Positions 25,689 through 34,380 of a DNA stretch of 64,000 nucleotides are shown piece by piece. The stretch's first letter is position 1, and the number at the start of each line of letters is the position of its first letter. The notes beneath the pieces were generated by a model, which saw only the letters and a program-made list of their open reading frames with translations, searched no databases and had not been told where the DNA came from. The translations under genes and the position numbers were made by a program. This DNA is from Pseudomonas viridiflava (lineage in GTDB: Bacteria; Pseudomonadota; Gammaproteobacteria; Pseudomonadales; Pseudomonadaceae): the NCBI RefSeq assembly GCF_900591205.1, contig NZ_UUPU01000078.1, positions 30,595 through 94,594 on the forward strand, written 5' to 3'.

Positions 25689-26159
25689 TCACTCGCTGGC
25701 CTTGAAGGTCACCAGTTCGCCCTTGCGCCACTTGGCGGCCTTGCCGGTCACGGCTTTGAGGGTTTTGGTCAAGCCTTCCTGCAACTGCTCGTTGGCAGCA
25801 AACACCAGCATCACGCTGTGGCCTTCCTTGAAGACGATGCCCTGGCCCTCGGCCGAAGAAACAAAGGCGTAGTCGCCCAAGCCATAGACCGTCAACTTGA
25901 TGTCACGAAACTTCAACTCAAACTTGCCGCCTTCACGACTGGGTAATACCGCCGCACGGAAGTGATCACCCACTTTCAGCTCAAGGCGTGGTTTGTCATC
26001 GACCACCATCGCCGCTTGCGTATCGACTTCGGCGATATAGATGCCTTCCGGCGTCTGCTCAGTGATGTAAACAAAACGGGATTGAAACTGTTTGACCAAC
26101 TTTGCGCGCAAATCACCCAGCACGAACAACGCGTGCATATCCAGATTACTGACTGCCAA
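25689..26159 (-). CDS. Conserved hypothetical cytoplasmic protein
   Basis: A 156-residue soluble protein, not recognised. It opens MAVSNLDMHALFVLGDLRAK, with a central beta-rich region (HFRAAVLPSREGGKFELKFRDI) and a Lys-rich C-terminus. There is no signal peptide or membrane segment. Codon use and GC fit the genome, so it looks real. It stands alone, divergent from the small gene at 26543. Confidence 0.65.
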   Translation of the reverse strand: MAVSNLDMHALFVLGDLRAKLVKQFQSRFVYITEQTPEGIYIAEVDTQAAMVVDDKPRLELKVGDHFRAAVLPSREGGKFELKFRDIKLTVYGLGDYAFVSSAEGQGIVFKEGHSVMLVFAANEQLQEGLTKTLKAVTGKAAKWRKGELVTFKASE

Positions 26160-26542
26160 GGAAACGCCCCCACATCAAAAAGAGCGCTGTCCGCCAGAGC
26201 GGGCAGCACAAAAAACCGGCCATCACGGCACGAGCACACAACACATTCGCTGAAAAAACTGAAGAAAAACCCGCTGTAGCGCCATAAGACTAGTACAGGC
26301 GTGCGTGATTAACCTTGTGCAAGGCAATCACGCATCACAGGAGATCACAGGTTCAACGGCCCGAGAACACGGGCCGACCAACTTCAGACAATAGCCCTGT
26401 TAAAAATGCAGTTTTCCGACACCCAACACAATTCATGGAACCGAATGCCGGCTGCCAACAACAATACTAAAACAGCTGCACAGGTCAAAACTAGTCAAAA
26501 TGCTACAGATGGGTCAACCGGTTCGATCGAAAGGAGCAGGCC
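26160..26542. other. Gene-free stretch with two strong stem-loops
   Basis: No gene seen. Stem-loop 1: TGCGTGATT (26302-26310) with AATCACGCA (26326-26334), extended by an inner CCTT/AAGG stem. Stem-loop 2: CGGCCC (26357-26362) with GGGCCG (26371-26376). They could be part of a small RNA, a leader or a terminator region for either neighbour. Confidence 0.5.
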
Positions 26543-26815
26543 ATGCAACGACCGTACTATGACGCGATGTCTTCGCACACTCGCTCATCAAATCAGAACG
26601 AGGCTCAATACTACCCCCTGCGTGGCTACGAAGGGTACTCGGATTCGGTTCTTTACCAAGTCGTACCTGCCGGCAGAAACTTTTTCCATATCCGGGAAGT
26701 GACCAGCGGCCGAATAAAAGGCTTTCGCAGTAACCATATCCAAGCCTGCGAGCTGGCAAAAAAACTCGAAGCCATCCTGCACCAACCTCATGGTGCGATC
26801 GTTTCGTCACCTTGA
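26543..26815 (+). CDS. Small hypothetical protein
   Basis: A 90-residue soluble protein, not recognised. It has a strong AAGGAG ribosome site 7 bases before the ATG. The middle part YQVVPAGRNFFHIREVTSGR followed by KGFRSNHIQACELAKKLE suggests a small beta-helix fold. It is followed by two other small plus-strand genes. Confidence 0.65.
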   Translation: MQRPYYDAMSSHTRSSNQNEAQYYPLRGYEGYSDSVLYQVVPAGRNFFHIREVTSGRIKGFRSNHIQACELAKKLEAILHQPHGAIVSSP

Positions 26816-26928
26816 TCACTTTACCGCGCCGCCGACCCGCAACAACTGCCATACTGGCCCGTCCACTGAAGTTTGTCCCCCTCGGGCCAGGTTTCACCAG
26901 TGCAGTTATCTCCAAGGGAAGGCTATAC

Positions 26929-27159
26929 GTGACGGAATTTGATATCGGCGAGTTTTTCATCCATGGCGATGCAAGAGAAGTAGAAGGTGAATTTCAAGCG
27001 GTCATTGTAATGCGGGCCAAGCCACCGCTGACCACCATCACCACACACCAAGTGGAAAAAGATCGCTGGTTCAAGACCGCCGACGCCGCGGCCATCGCGG
27101 CGAAAGATGCCGCCAAAGCCCTCAAAAGCGCCGTGGATTCAGGCGCGCTGAACTCCTGA
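26929..27159 (+). CDS. Small conserved hypothetical protein
   Basis: A 76-residue protein starting at GTG 26929, preceded by AAGGGAAGG. It begins MTEFDIGEFFIHGDAREVEG and ends in an Ala/Lys-rich helix (AAAIAAKDAAKALKSAVDSG). I do not recognise a family. An in-frame ATG at 26812 would add 39 residues that are Pro/Arg-rich and unlike a natural N-terminus, so the GTG is preferred. Confidence 0.6.
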   Translation: MTEFDIGEFFIHGDAREVEGEFQAVIVMRAKPPLTTITTHQVEKDRWFKTADAAAIAAKDAAKALKSAVDSGALNS

Positions 27160-27228
27160 GCAACAAATTCGAACTCTGGCGCCCCCCAAGTCTCCCATGC
27201 ATAACGCCCACCCTGCATGGAGAACGAT

Positions 27229-27459
27229 ATGGACGCGCCAATCCCTACCCTTGAAACCCTGTTCGAACAACTGGGCCTGGATTCATCCCCGGGCGCAATC
27301 GACGCATTTATCGTCGCGCACCCTTTGCCTGAGGACGTGAAACTGATCGACGCGCAGTTCTGGTCACGCCAACAGGCCGATTTTCTCAAGGAACAGCTTC
27401 GCGAAGACGCCGAATGGGCCATTGCAGTGGATGAGCTGAATCAGCGCCTGCACCAATAA
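27229..27459 (+). CDS. DUF2789 family protein
   Basis: A 76-residue helical protein matching DUF2789: TLETLFEQLGLDSSPGAIDA, IDAQFWSRQQADFLKEQL and EDAEWAIAVDELNQRL. Its function is unknown. The ATG at 27229 has GGAG six bases upstream; an ATG at 27217 is possible but has no spacing to a ribosome site. It converges with the next small gene with no gap. Confidence 0.82.
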   Translation: MDAPIPTLETLFEQLGLDSSPGAIDAFIVAHPLPEDVKLIDAQFWSRQQADFLKEQLREDAEWAIAVDELNQRLHQ

Positions 27460-27663
27460 TCAATGCAAACTGTCGGGTTGCTCCAGGCGCAACAGCGCCT
27501 GCCAGGCGGCCCTGCACGCCTCAGCCTCATCGCGGCTGGCGAACGCGGTGCCGCGCTGCTCACCGTTGAGCAGCACCACCCAACAGGCTCTCTGGCCTAG
27601 CGCACGCAGGGTTGGGGGGACGCCACTGCCGATCATCACGGCGACATCGACTTTGGTTTGCAT
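27460..27663 (-). CDS. Small hypothetical protein
   Basis: A 67-residue protein with a GGAG-type ribosome site. CWVVLLNGEQRGTAFASRDE followed by AEACRAAWQALLRL resembles small beta-beta-alpha proteins that are common and uncharacterised in Pseudomonas. Its stop abuts the DUF2789 stop. Confidence 0.6.
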   Translation of the reverse strand: MQTKVDVAVMIGSGVPPTLRALGQRACWVVLLNGEQRGTAFASRDEAEACRAAWQALLRLEQPDSLH

Positions 27664-27803
27664 GGAGGTTCTCCGTAACTGAGCCCGTAATATGAGCCCG
27701 CACTATTAGTTAGCTGCCTAACAATGTTGAGCATGCTACGGTTTTCCTCCCGCTGAAAAAAGCTATCGCATGAATAGCTCTCTTGCATAAACCGCAATAA
27801 TCC

Positions 27804-29486
27804 CTAGCGCCCGCTCTTCCCTCCCTCAGGTTTGTACCCCAGCCGCAACCCGCCCCAATGCCGGCCCAGAACCATGATCGGCACAGACAGATCATGCATC
27901 AGCTCGCCGGTATCGCGGGTATAGGTTTGCAGCAATACCGCCTGCTGATGGCTGCCACAACGGATGCCGGTGCGGTCTTCGAATTTGCGTTTGGTGCGAT
28001 TCTGCAGCGCATCCACCTGGATATCCCCGGTGAGCGCCTGGGAAAACGCCTTGTTATGCGTAGGCACATAGCCTTGGGGCGTGCAGGCGATAGCGAATAC
28101 CAACCCTTCATGGCGAGGCAGCAATGCCTCCTGAATCGCCGGCAATACCTGGTCGGTGTAGCCGTCAAACCGGCTGTGGTATTTGCTTGGGCTGGTGTTG
28201 GGGATCAGGGTGTAGCTGCGGTCGAACAGATCATCCAGGCTGATGCGGTTCTGCTGTACGTCGGCCTCGAATTGCCTGGCAATGCGGCTCGCGCCCTCGC
28301 GTGCCAGGTCGTAGATCCGTTGGTGATAGTCATCCAGCCCGACTTCAGCCAGGCGCTCGCTGATGGTTTCGGCCTGCCCTTCCATCTGCACGGCGGCGTC
28401 GGCCAGTTGGCGGGTTTGCTGGTCGCTGACGGCGAGGTCGCTGCGCATTTGCTCCACGGCATGGAACAGGCTGTCGAGCTGGGTGCGGTTGGTGTCGGTG
28501 CCCTGGGCGATTGCACTGACCTGGCCCTCCACATTCGCAGCCAGGCTGGCGATGTTTTCCAGGTGCTCGCCGGCGTGTTCCACCTGCCCGACGCCGGTGT
28601 GCAAGTCCGCCGAGAGCTGACGAATCTGCTCTACCACCTGGGCGGTACGCTGCTGGATATCGGCGACCATCACGCCAACCTCGTCGGTGGCCGTGGCCGT
28701 GCGGCCCGCCAGCCCGCGCACTTCATCCGCCACCACGGCAAACCCGCGCCCGTGCTCACCGGCCCGCGCCGCTTCAATCGCGGCGTTGAGAGCCAGCAGG
28801 TTGGTCTGGCTGGCGATGGACTGGATCACCAGGGTCACCCGCTGGATTTCTTCGCTGCGCTGGCTCAGGGCCTCGATCAGCTCACGGCTGGCATTCGCTC
28901 GCTGGCTGAGCTGGTGCATCTGGATGATCGACTGGGCCAATACTTCACGGCCTTCGGTACTGCGTCGATTGGCCTGGCTGGCCGCCTCCAGGGCTTCGCG
29001 GCTGAGCTGAGAGGTGAGCTTTTCGGTGCCGATCATCACTTCGGCACTGCTGACAATCTGCTTGGCCGCGCCCAATTGCGACTGCAAGCGCGCCGCCAGT
29101 TGCTTGACCGAGTAGGCCACGCCGGCTGCGGAGAGCGCGTTATGGCTGGTGGTGTAGGACAGGTCGCGAGTCAGCTCGCCAATCGCGTCGATGGCGTCCG
29201 GCGCGGCCGTGCGAGGTGTGCGGTGTGTAAGGCGGGGCAGCCAGATCACCAGCAAGGCCAGCGGCAGGCAGAGGTATAGCGCCAAACCGGCAAACGCCAA
29301 GCCCAGCAGTATCAGCACCAGGGCGATGCTCTGCAGAAGCGGCGTCAGCCAGCTGGGCAACCCGCGCACCACCGTTTGCGGTGGCACCGCTGCGCCCATC
29401 AGAGATCCGTCTCCAGCCATCTTCGTTACCCCACTGCTTGTCATTATTGTCGCTGCATTAAACGCCACTATCCGGCCATTATCCAT
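27804..29486 (-). CDS. Methyl-accepting chemotaxis protein with C-terminal sensor-like domain
   Basis: A 560-residue chemoreceptor. Two closely spaced N-terminal membrane helices (about 45-85) leave almost no periplasmic loop. The MCP signalling domain follows (about 130-390) with the tip SIASQTNLLALNAAIEAARA and GRGFAVVADEVRGLAGRT. Unusually, ~150 residues come after it, with FDRSYTLIPNTSPSKYHSRF and FAIACTPQGYVPTHNKAFSQ, resembling a Cache/PAS-like cytoplasmic sensor ending at VPIMVLGRHWGGLRLGY. It would signal to CheA/CheW in response to an internal ligand. The start is uncertain; Met residues further in (29420) are possible. It stands alone. Confidence 0.88.
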   Translation of the reverse strand: MDNGRIVAFNAATIMTSSGVTKMAGDGSLMGAAVPPQTVVRGLPSWLTPLLQSIALVLILLGLAFAGLALYLCLPLALLVIWLPRLTHRTPRTAAPDAIDAIGELTRDLSYTTSHNALSAAGVAYSVKQLAARLQSQLGAAKQIVSSAEVMIGTEKLTSQLSREALEAASQANRRSTEGREVLAQSIIQMHQLSQRANASRELIEALSQRSEEIQRVTLVIQSIASQTNLLALNAAIEAARAGEHGRGFAVVADEVRGLAGRTATATDEVGVMVADIQQRTAQVVEQIRQLSADLHTGVGQVEHAGEHLENIASLAANVEGQVSAIAQGTDTNRTQLDSLFHAVEQMRSDLAVSDQQTRQLADAAVQMEGQAETISERLAEVGLDDYHQRIYDLAREGASRIARQFEADVQQNRISLDDLFDRSYTLIPNTSPSKYHSRFDGYTDQVLPAIQEALLPRHEGLVFAIACTPQGYVPTHNKAFSQALTGDIQVDALQNRTKRKFEDRTGIRCGSHQQAVLLQTYTRDTGELMHDLSVPIMVLGRHWGGLRLGYKPEGGKSGR

Positions 29487-29598
29487 GGGCCTTTAGTGGG
29501 GTAGCTTGCAGTAGATCAATTGACGGGGCGTAACGAGGCTTTCTTGGCGAAAGGCTTTTTTTGGGGAATCACGCCGGCGATCCCCCAACTTCAGCGCA

Positions 29599-30003
29599 TC
29601 AGGCTTGGCGCTGGTGCTTGTCGATCTGCTCGTGGCGCTCTTGCGCTTCGATGCAGTACTTGGTGGTAGGGCTGATCAGCAGGCGCTTGAGGCCAATCGG
29701 CTCGCCGCTGTCATCGCACCAGCCAAAGGAGTCTTCCTTGATGCGTTCCAGTGCCCGCTCAAGCTGCGGCAGCATGCGCTGGTCGCGGTCGATGGCATTG
29801 ACCAGCCAGGTACGCTCTTCTTCCACGGAAGCGGCGTCGGCCGGGTCGGCCGGGGTGTCCAGGCTTTCAATGGCGATACGGTTCTGTTCAATGCGCTCGT
29901 GGTGTTCCACTTTCATGTCTTGCAGCAACTGCTCGAAAAAAGCGTGCTGTTCGGCATTCATGTAGTCATCCGCCGGCATGGCCAGCAACTTTTCCTTTGT
30001 CAT
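29599..30003 (-). CDS. DksA-family RNA polymerase-binding factor, Cys-poor (DksA2-like)
   Basis: A 134-residue DksA/TraR paralogue that would bind RNA polymerase in its secondary channel and, with ppGpp, tune promoters. The coiled-coil tip keeps the acidic DPADAA motif (Asp53, Asp56). The zinc finger is reduced: only Cys96 and Cys117 remain of four, with Ser99 and Ala120 in the other positions, as in zinc-independent DksA2-type proteins that replace DksA under zinc limitation. The start at 30003 is favoured by the family opening MTKEKLLAM. No clear Zur site was found upstream. Confidence 0.88.
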   Translation of the reverse strand: MTKEKLLAMPADDYMNAEQHAFFEQLLQDMKVEHHERIEQNRIAIESLDTPADPADAASVEEERTWLVNAIDRDQRMLPQLERALERIKEDSFGWCDDSGEPIGLKRLLISPTTKYCIEAQERHEQIDKHQRQA

Positions 30004-30423
30004 TGATTTCTCTATAAAAAATACGTGCATTAAGGCGAATTAGGGAGCGTTCCGGCAGACCTCTGCAGGTCTCGGAAAGGCGCCGTCCATTTCAAGCGCC
30101 ACCCGGCACTCAATTTACGAGGGGCGGCAGTCTAAGGCCGACTTGAGGGCTCAGCAACTGAAAAGACAGGCATTTTTTCCGATATACCCCCAAAAGGCAC
30201 CAGGACGGGCTTGGCGAATGGTTATCGGAGTGCGTTTATAGCAAGAAATTCAAGTTTGTGGAGCCATATAGAAGACAAACGGTTGGATCTGACGAATGCA
30301 GGTCTAAATGTGGGAGGGGCTTGCCCCCGATAGCGGTATGTCAGCCAACAGATTTATCAACTGACCCATCGCCATCGGGGGCAAGCCCCCTCCCACACTT
30401 ATCCTCCGACAACCTGTAGATAC
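30004..30423. other. Gene-free stretch upstream of DksA paralogue
   Basis: Holds the promoter of the DksA2-like gene, a short GC-rich inverted segment near 30058-30080 (CAGACCTCTGCAGGTCT) and the REP pair 30310-30398. No gene seen. Confidence 0.5.
30310..30398. repeat. REP pair (GTGGGAGGGGCTTGCCCCCGA type)
   Basis: Inverted REP units separated by about 45 bases, downstream of the transport permease gene; the arms match over about 22 bases. Confidence 0.9.
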
Positions 30424-31452
30424 TCAGCGTTTCAGTTTGCGCTTGTTACGATATTGGTCGATCACCACCGCCACCACGATGATCAAGCCCTTGATGATGT
30501 CCTGGATATACGCGTCCACCCCGACAAACGTAAACCCGCTGGCCATCACCCCCAGGATCAGCGCGCCGATCACGGTGCCGGTGATGCGCCCTACCCCGCC
30601 CGCCAGGCTGGTGCCGCCGATCACCGCAGCGGCAATCGCATCCAGCTCATACGACATGCCCATCCCGGCCTGGCCGGTGGCGGCGCGTGCCGAGGCCACC
30701 ACACCGGCCAGGCCCGCGAGCAAACCGGCGATGCTGTAGACAATGATCAGGTGGCGCTTGACGTTGATCCCCGAAGTGCGCGCCGCCTGCATGTTGCCGC
30801 CAATCGCGTAGGTGTACTTGCCGTATTTGGTGTAGCGCAGGGCGATATGGAAGATCACTGCCACCACCAGGAAGATAATCACCGGCATCGCGCCATGGCC
30901 GATGGCCGTGTACGAATCCGAGAGCATGCTCACCGGCTGGCCTTCGGTGTAGTAACGCGCCAGGCCACGGGCCGACACCATCATGCCCAGGGTCGCAATA
31001 AATGGCGGGATACCGGTGACGGCGATGATACTGCCGTTGATCGCCCCCGCCAGCAGCCCGACGCCCAAGCCCATGGCCACCGGAATCCACACCGGCAAAT
31101 CCGTCAGGCTGGGGAACACGGCCCGGGAAAAATCGGAGGTCTGCGCCAAACTGGCGGCGATCATCGCCGACAGCGCCAGCACCGAGCCCGAAGACAAGTC
31201 GATCCCGGTGGTGATGATCACCTGGGTCACGCCGATGGCCAGCAAGCCGATGATCGACACTTGCAGGATCATCAGCACCAGGCGCTGGGAGTTCATCAGG
31301 AAACTCTGGTCACGCACGATCCAGCCGAACAGCTCAAACACCAGGCCGATGCCGATCAGCACCAGGAAGATGCTCAGCTCGGTCGGCAGTCGCCGCCGGT
31401 TTTTGACCGGTGCCGTGGCAGGCTTGTTGTCTGTTATTGCGTTCATAGCCAA
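30424..31452 (-). CDS. Inositol/ribose-type ABC transporter permease
   Basis: A 342-residue inner-membrane permease of the RbsC/BPD_transp_2 family with about eight to ten helices. Family marks are TTGIDLSSGSVLALSAMIAA (about 85-104) and the EAA-like loop AVIGGTSLAGGVGRITGTVI (about 277-296). It forms the channel for a CUT2-class sugar importer. It is the third gene of the binding protein-ATPase-permease operon, 25 bases after the ATPase. Inositol as substrate is inferred from the adjoining iol catabolic operon and from the shared GGAA-N6-TTCC operator. Confidence 0.9.
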   Translation of the reverse strand: MAMNAITDNKPATAPVKNRRRLPTELSIFLVLIGIGLVFELFGWIVRDQSFLMNSQRLVLMILQVSIIGLLAIGVTQVIITTGIDLSSGSVLALSAMIAASLAQTSDFSRAVFPSLTDLPVWIPVAMGLGVGLLAGAINGSIIAVTGIPPFIATLGMMVSARGLARYYTEGQPVSMLSDSYTAIGHGAMPVIIFLVVAVIFHIALRYTKYGKYTYAIGGNMQAARTSGINVKRHLIIVYSIAGLLAGLAGVVASARAATGQAGMGMSYELDAIAAAVIGGTSLAGGVGRITGTVIGALILGVMASGFTFVGVDAYIQDIIKGLIIVVAVVIDQYRNKRKLKR

Positions 31453-31477
31453 TCACCTTCTTATTCTGTGCAATTCG

Positions 31478-33031
31478 TCAGTGGACTACGGACATACCCG
31501 AGGCCAACTGCATGACTTTTTCCTGGGTCGCATCCGCACGGTCCAGGGTGCCCATCAGTTCGCCTTCATGCATCACCATCACCCGGTCGCTCATGCCCAG
31601 TACTTCGGGCAGCTCGGAAGAAATCATGATCACCGCCATGCCTTCGCTGGCGAGGAAGGAAATCAAACGGTAAATCTCGGCCTTGGCGCCAACGTCGATA
31701 CCGCGGGTCGGCTCATCCAGGATCAGTAATCGCGGGTTGGTCATCAACCAGCGTGCCAGCAAGGCTTTTTGCTGGTTACCGCCGGACAAGGTGTCGATAC
31801 ACTGCTCCAGCGACGGGGTTTTCACCCGCAGCTTCTTGCACATGTCTTCGCACAGGACGCGCAGGGCTTTCTGCTGGATGAAGCCGTTGCCCGAATAGTG
31901 CGGCAGCACCGCCATTTCCATGTTTTCCAGCACCGACAGGCACGGGAACAGGCCACTGAGCTTGCGGTCCTCGGTCAGCAGCGCAAAGCCGTGTTCGATG
32001 GCCATATGCGGGTCGCTGATGCGCAGCGCCTTGCCGTCGAGTTCAATCTGCCCGCCGTCACTTGGGGTGATGCCGAAAATGGTTTCCGCCACGTTGGTGC
32101 GGCCCGAGCCCATCAGCCCGGCGATGCCGAGGATCTCGCCGGCATGCAGGTCGAACGACACGCCTTTGAACACGCCGTCCAGGCGCAAGTCGCGCACTGA
32201 AAGCAACAGCTCGCCGATGGGCGTCTCGCGCACCGGGAACAACTGGCTCAGCTCACGGCCGACCATCATCGAAATCAGGCTGTCGCTGTTCATGCTGTCG
32301 GCGCGTTGCAGGCCGATGTAGTGGCCGTCACGGAACACCGCCACTTCATCGGCGATGGCAAACACTTCGTTCATTTTATGCGTGATGTAGACGATGCCTT
32401 TGCCCTGGGACTTGAGGTCGGCAATGATCGAAAACAGGTGCGCCACTTCCTTCTCGGTAATGGCTGACGTCGGTTCATCCATGATCAGGATGTCGGAGTC
32501 GTAGGACACGGCTTTGGCAATTTCGACCATCTGCCGCTCGGCGATGCTCAGGTTGCCCACGTGCTCTTCAGGGTCCAGGTTGATACGCAGCCGCGCCAGC
32601 AATTCGGCGGTGCAGCGGTGCATTTCGCGGTGGTTGACCATGTGCAGGCTGTTGAGCTGCTCGCGGCCGATCCAGATATTTTCGGCGATGCTCATGTGCG
32701 GCATCAGGTTGAGTTCCTGGTGGATCATCGCGATCCCGGCCTTTTGCGCCGCCAGCGGTGTTTCAAACACGATTGGCTTGCCGCGCAGGCGAATTTCCCC
32801 GGCGTCGGGCTGGTAGATGCCGGCGATGATTTTCATCAGCGTGGACTTGCCCGCACCGTTCTCCCCCATCAGCGCCAGCACGGTGCCGGGGCGTACACGC
32901 AGTTGCACGTCGGCCAGGGCCACGACGCCGGGAAAGCCTTTGCTGATGTTGACGATTTCCAGCAGGTAGGGTTCGTCCAGCGGCAACGGCTGGGAACCGG
33001 GGGGCTGCGAGACAGCGGCGTGAGCGAGCAT
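31478..33031 (-). CDS. Inositol/ribose-type ABC transporter ATPase (two NBDs)
   Basis: A 517-residue CUT2-type ATPase with two fused nucleotide-binding domains. The first has Walker A GENGAGKSTLMKI and LSIAERQMVEIAKAV/LIMDEPTSAI; the second has the usual degenerate P-loop (GLMGSGRTNVAETIFG) with LSGGNQQKALLARWL and LILDEPTRGID. It powers import through the neighbouring permease. The start at 33031 (MLAHAAV) has GGAG nine bases upstream and avoids a leader from GTG/ATG codons at 33046-33061. Its gap to the binding protein gene is 65 bases. Confidence 0.92.
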   Translation of the reverse strand: MLAHAAVSQPPGSQPLPLDEPYLLEIVNISKGFPGVVALADVQLRVRPGTVLALMGENGAGKSTLMKIIAGIYQPDAGEIRLRGKPIVFETPLAAQKAGIAMIHQELNLMPHMSIAENIWIGREQLNSLHMVNHREMHRCTAELLARLRINLDPEEHVGNLSIAERQMVEIAKAVSYDSDILIMDEPTSAITEKEVAHLFSIIADLKSQGKGIVYITHKMNEVFAIADEVAVFRDGHYIGLQRADSMNSDSLISMMVGRELSQLFPVRETPIGELLLSVRDLRLDGVFKGVSFDLHAGEILGIAGLMGSGRTNVAETIFGITPSDGGQIELDGKALRISDPHMAIEHGFALLTEDRKLSGLFPCLSVLENMEMAVLPHYSGNGFIQQKALRVLCEDMCKKLRVKTPSLEQCIDTLSGGNQQKALLARWLMTNPRLLILDEPTRGIDVGAKAEIYRLISFLASEGMAVIMISSELPEVLGMSDRVMVMHEGELMGTLDRADATQEKVMQLASGMSVVH

Positions 33032-33096
33032 AGGGAGGTACTCCATCGGCAGGGCGGGCACGCCCGCCCTGCCGGCTTATTGTTGTTATGTAAGGG

Positions 33097-34026
33097 CTAC
33101 TTGAAGTCTTTGACGTTGTCCGGGGTGATCAACTGGAACGGGATCACCACGTTCTGCTCGAAGGGCTCGTTCTTGGCCATCTTGCGCGCCGTCTCCACCG
33201 ACTTGTCCGCCTGGCCCTTGGCATCCTGGAAGGCCGACACGGTCATGTCACCCTTGGTGATCGCGTTCAAGCCATCCGGCGTGCCATCGACACCGGCGAT
33301 CAATACGCCCTTCTTGCCGGCTGATTTAAGGGCCATGGAGGCGCCAATAGCCATCTCGTCATTGTTGGCCAGCACCGCATCAAAATCGCGGCCTTGGGTC
33401 AGCCAGTCGTTGACCAGGGTCATGCCCTTGTCACGCAGCCAGATACCGGTCTGCTCCTGCTCGATCTTGATGCCCGGGTACTTGGTCAGCACTTCCTTCA
33501 CACCCTTGGTGCGGTTGGTGGTTGAGTTGTTCGCCAGGTCACCCAGCAGGATCACGATGTTGCCCTTGCCGCCGAGTTTTTCGGCGATGTACTGCATTTG
33601 CAACCTGCCGGCCTCGACGTCATCGGAGGTCACCGCCGCGACGCCTGCGTCCAGGGTTGGGCTGTCCGGGCGGCGGTTGACGAACACCAGCGGGATTTTC
33701 GCGGCGGTGGCGAGCGTGATCATCCTGGCCGTCGAGGCGGTGTCCACCGGGTTGACGATGATCGCGTCGACTTTCTTGCTGATAAAGCTCTCGACCTGGC
33801 TCAGTTGCCTCACAACGTCGGCGCGAGCGTCTTCGAATTGCAGTCGCACACCGTCGCCCTTGGGGTAGGACTTGGCTTGGTTGTCCATGTCATCGCGCAG
33901 GTAGGTCAGGAAGGTGTCATCGAAGGCGGACATACTCACGCCTATCTCGAGGTCGGCAGCCGAGGCGACACCGCTGGCGAGCAGCATGGACAGGGCCAGC
34001 GCGGTAAAACGGATCGGGGTCTTCAT
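33097..34026 (-). CDS. Sugar (probable myo-inositol) ABC substrate-binding protein
   Basis: A 309-residue periplasmic receptor of the RbsB/Peripla_BP_4 family with a Sec signal (1-23, ending ASA). Family landmarks: LEIGVSMSAFDDTFLTYLRD, VDAIIVNPVDTAST, IPLVFVNRRP and VLIAGVDGTPDGLNAI. It captures the sugar for the ATPase and permease that follow. The start at 34026 is the Met directly before the signal peptide. A GGAA-N6-TTCC palindrome at 34345-34360, about 320 bases upstream, marks the likely promoter. Inositol is inferred from context. Confidence 0.92.
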   Translation of the reverse strand: MKTPIRFTALALSMLLASGVASAADLEIGVSMSAFDDTFLTYLRDDMDNQAKSYPKGDGVRLQFEDARADVVRQLSQVESFISKKVDAIIVNPVDTASTARMITLATAAKIPLVFVNRRPDSPTLDAGVAAVTSDDVEAGRLQMQYIAEKLGGKGNIVILLGDLANNSTTNRTKGVKEVLTKYPGIKIEQEQTGIWLRDKGMTLVNDWLTQGRDFDAVLANNDEMAIGASMALKSAGKKGVLIAGVDGTPDGLNAITKGDMTVSAFQDAKGQADKSVETARKMAKNEPFEQNVVIPFQLITPDNVKDFK

Positions 34027-34380
34027 GAACGGTCTGTCTCCAATTTCTTGTTGGTTTTGTTGGACGTTGCGTTTATCAGAGCTCGGCGGGCAGTCGGACG
34101 ACCGGTGCGCCTGGGATGCAGCAGACCAGCGCGCCTTTGTTTTCGACGCACAGCACATTAAGGAAGGAGAAGTAGAACGGCCGGGCGCGGGGCAGACCGC
34201 GTGGCGTGTGGGCAGGGCGTAAAACTCGCAGTACAGCGTTGAAGATTTTCATCTGACGGTACCTGGTTGTTTTTGATCTTGTTTTTGTTGAGCCGCCCGA
34301 ATCGAGTTCGAGACGTACTTTATGCAACCTGGAAAAGACTTTATTGGAAAATAATTTCCATATCAACCTGTTTTAGAATT
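34027..34380. other. Promoter/leader region of the transport operon
   Basis: AT-rich on its distal side, with the IolR-like palindrome at 34345-34360. A minus-strand frame 34252-34076 (58 codons, MKIFNAVLRVLRPAH...) lies between promoter and binding-protein gene; its ribosome site is weak, so it is left as a possible leader ORF. Confidence 0.5.
34345..34360. promoter_or_regulatory. Candidate IolR operator upstream of the inositol transport operon
   Basis: TGGAAAATAATTTCCA: perfect 6-base arms, containing GGAA-N6-TTCC, the motif described for RpiR-type IolR in Sinorhizobium meliloti. The same pattern occurs between iolC and iolR. It is placed to control the binding protein-ATPase-permease operon. 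Confidence 0.65.

Noticed and set aside
27858..29279. 473-codon plus-strand open frame
   Set aside because: Antisense to the chemoreceptor and without motif.
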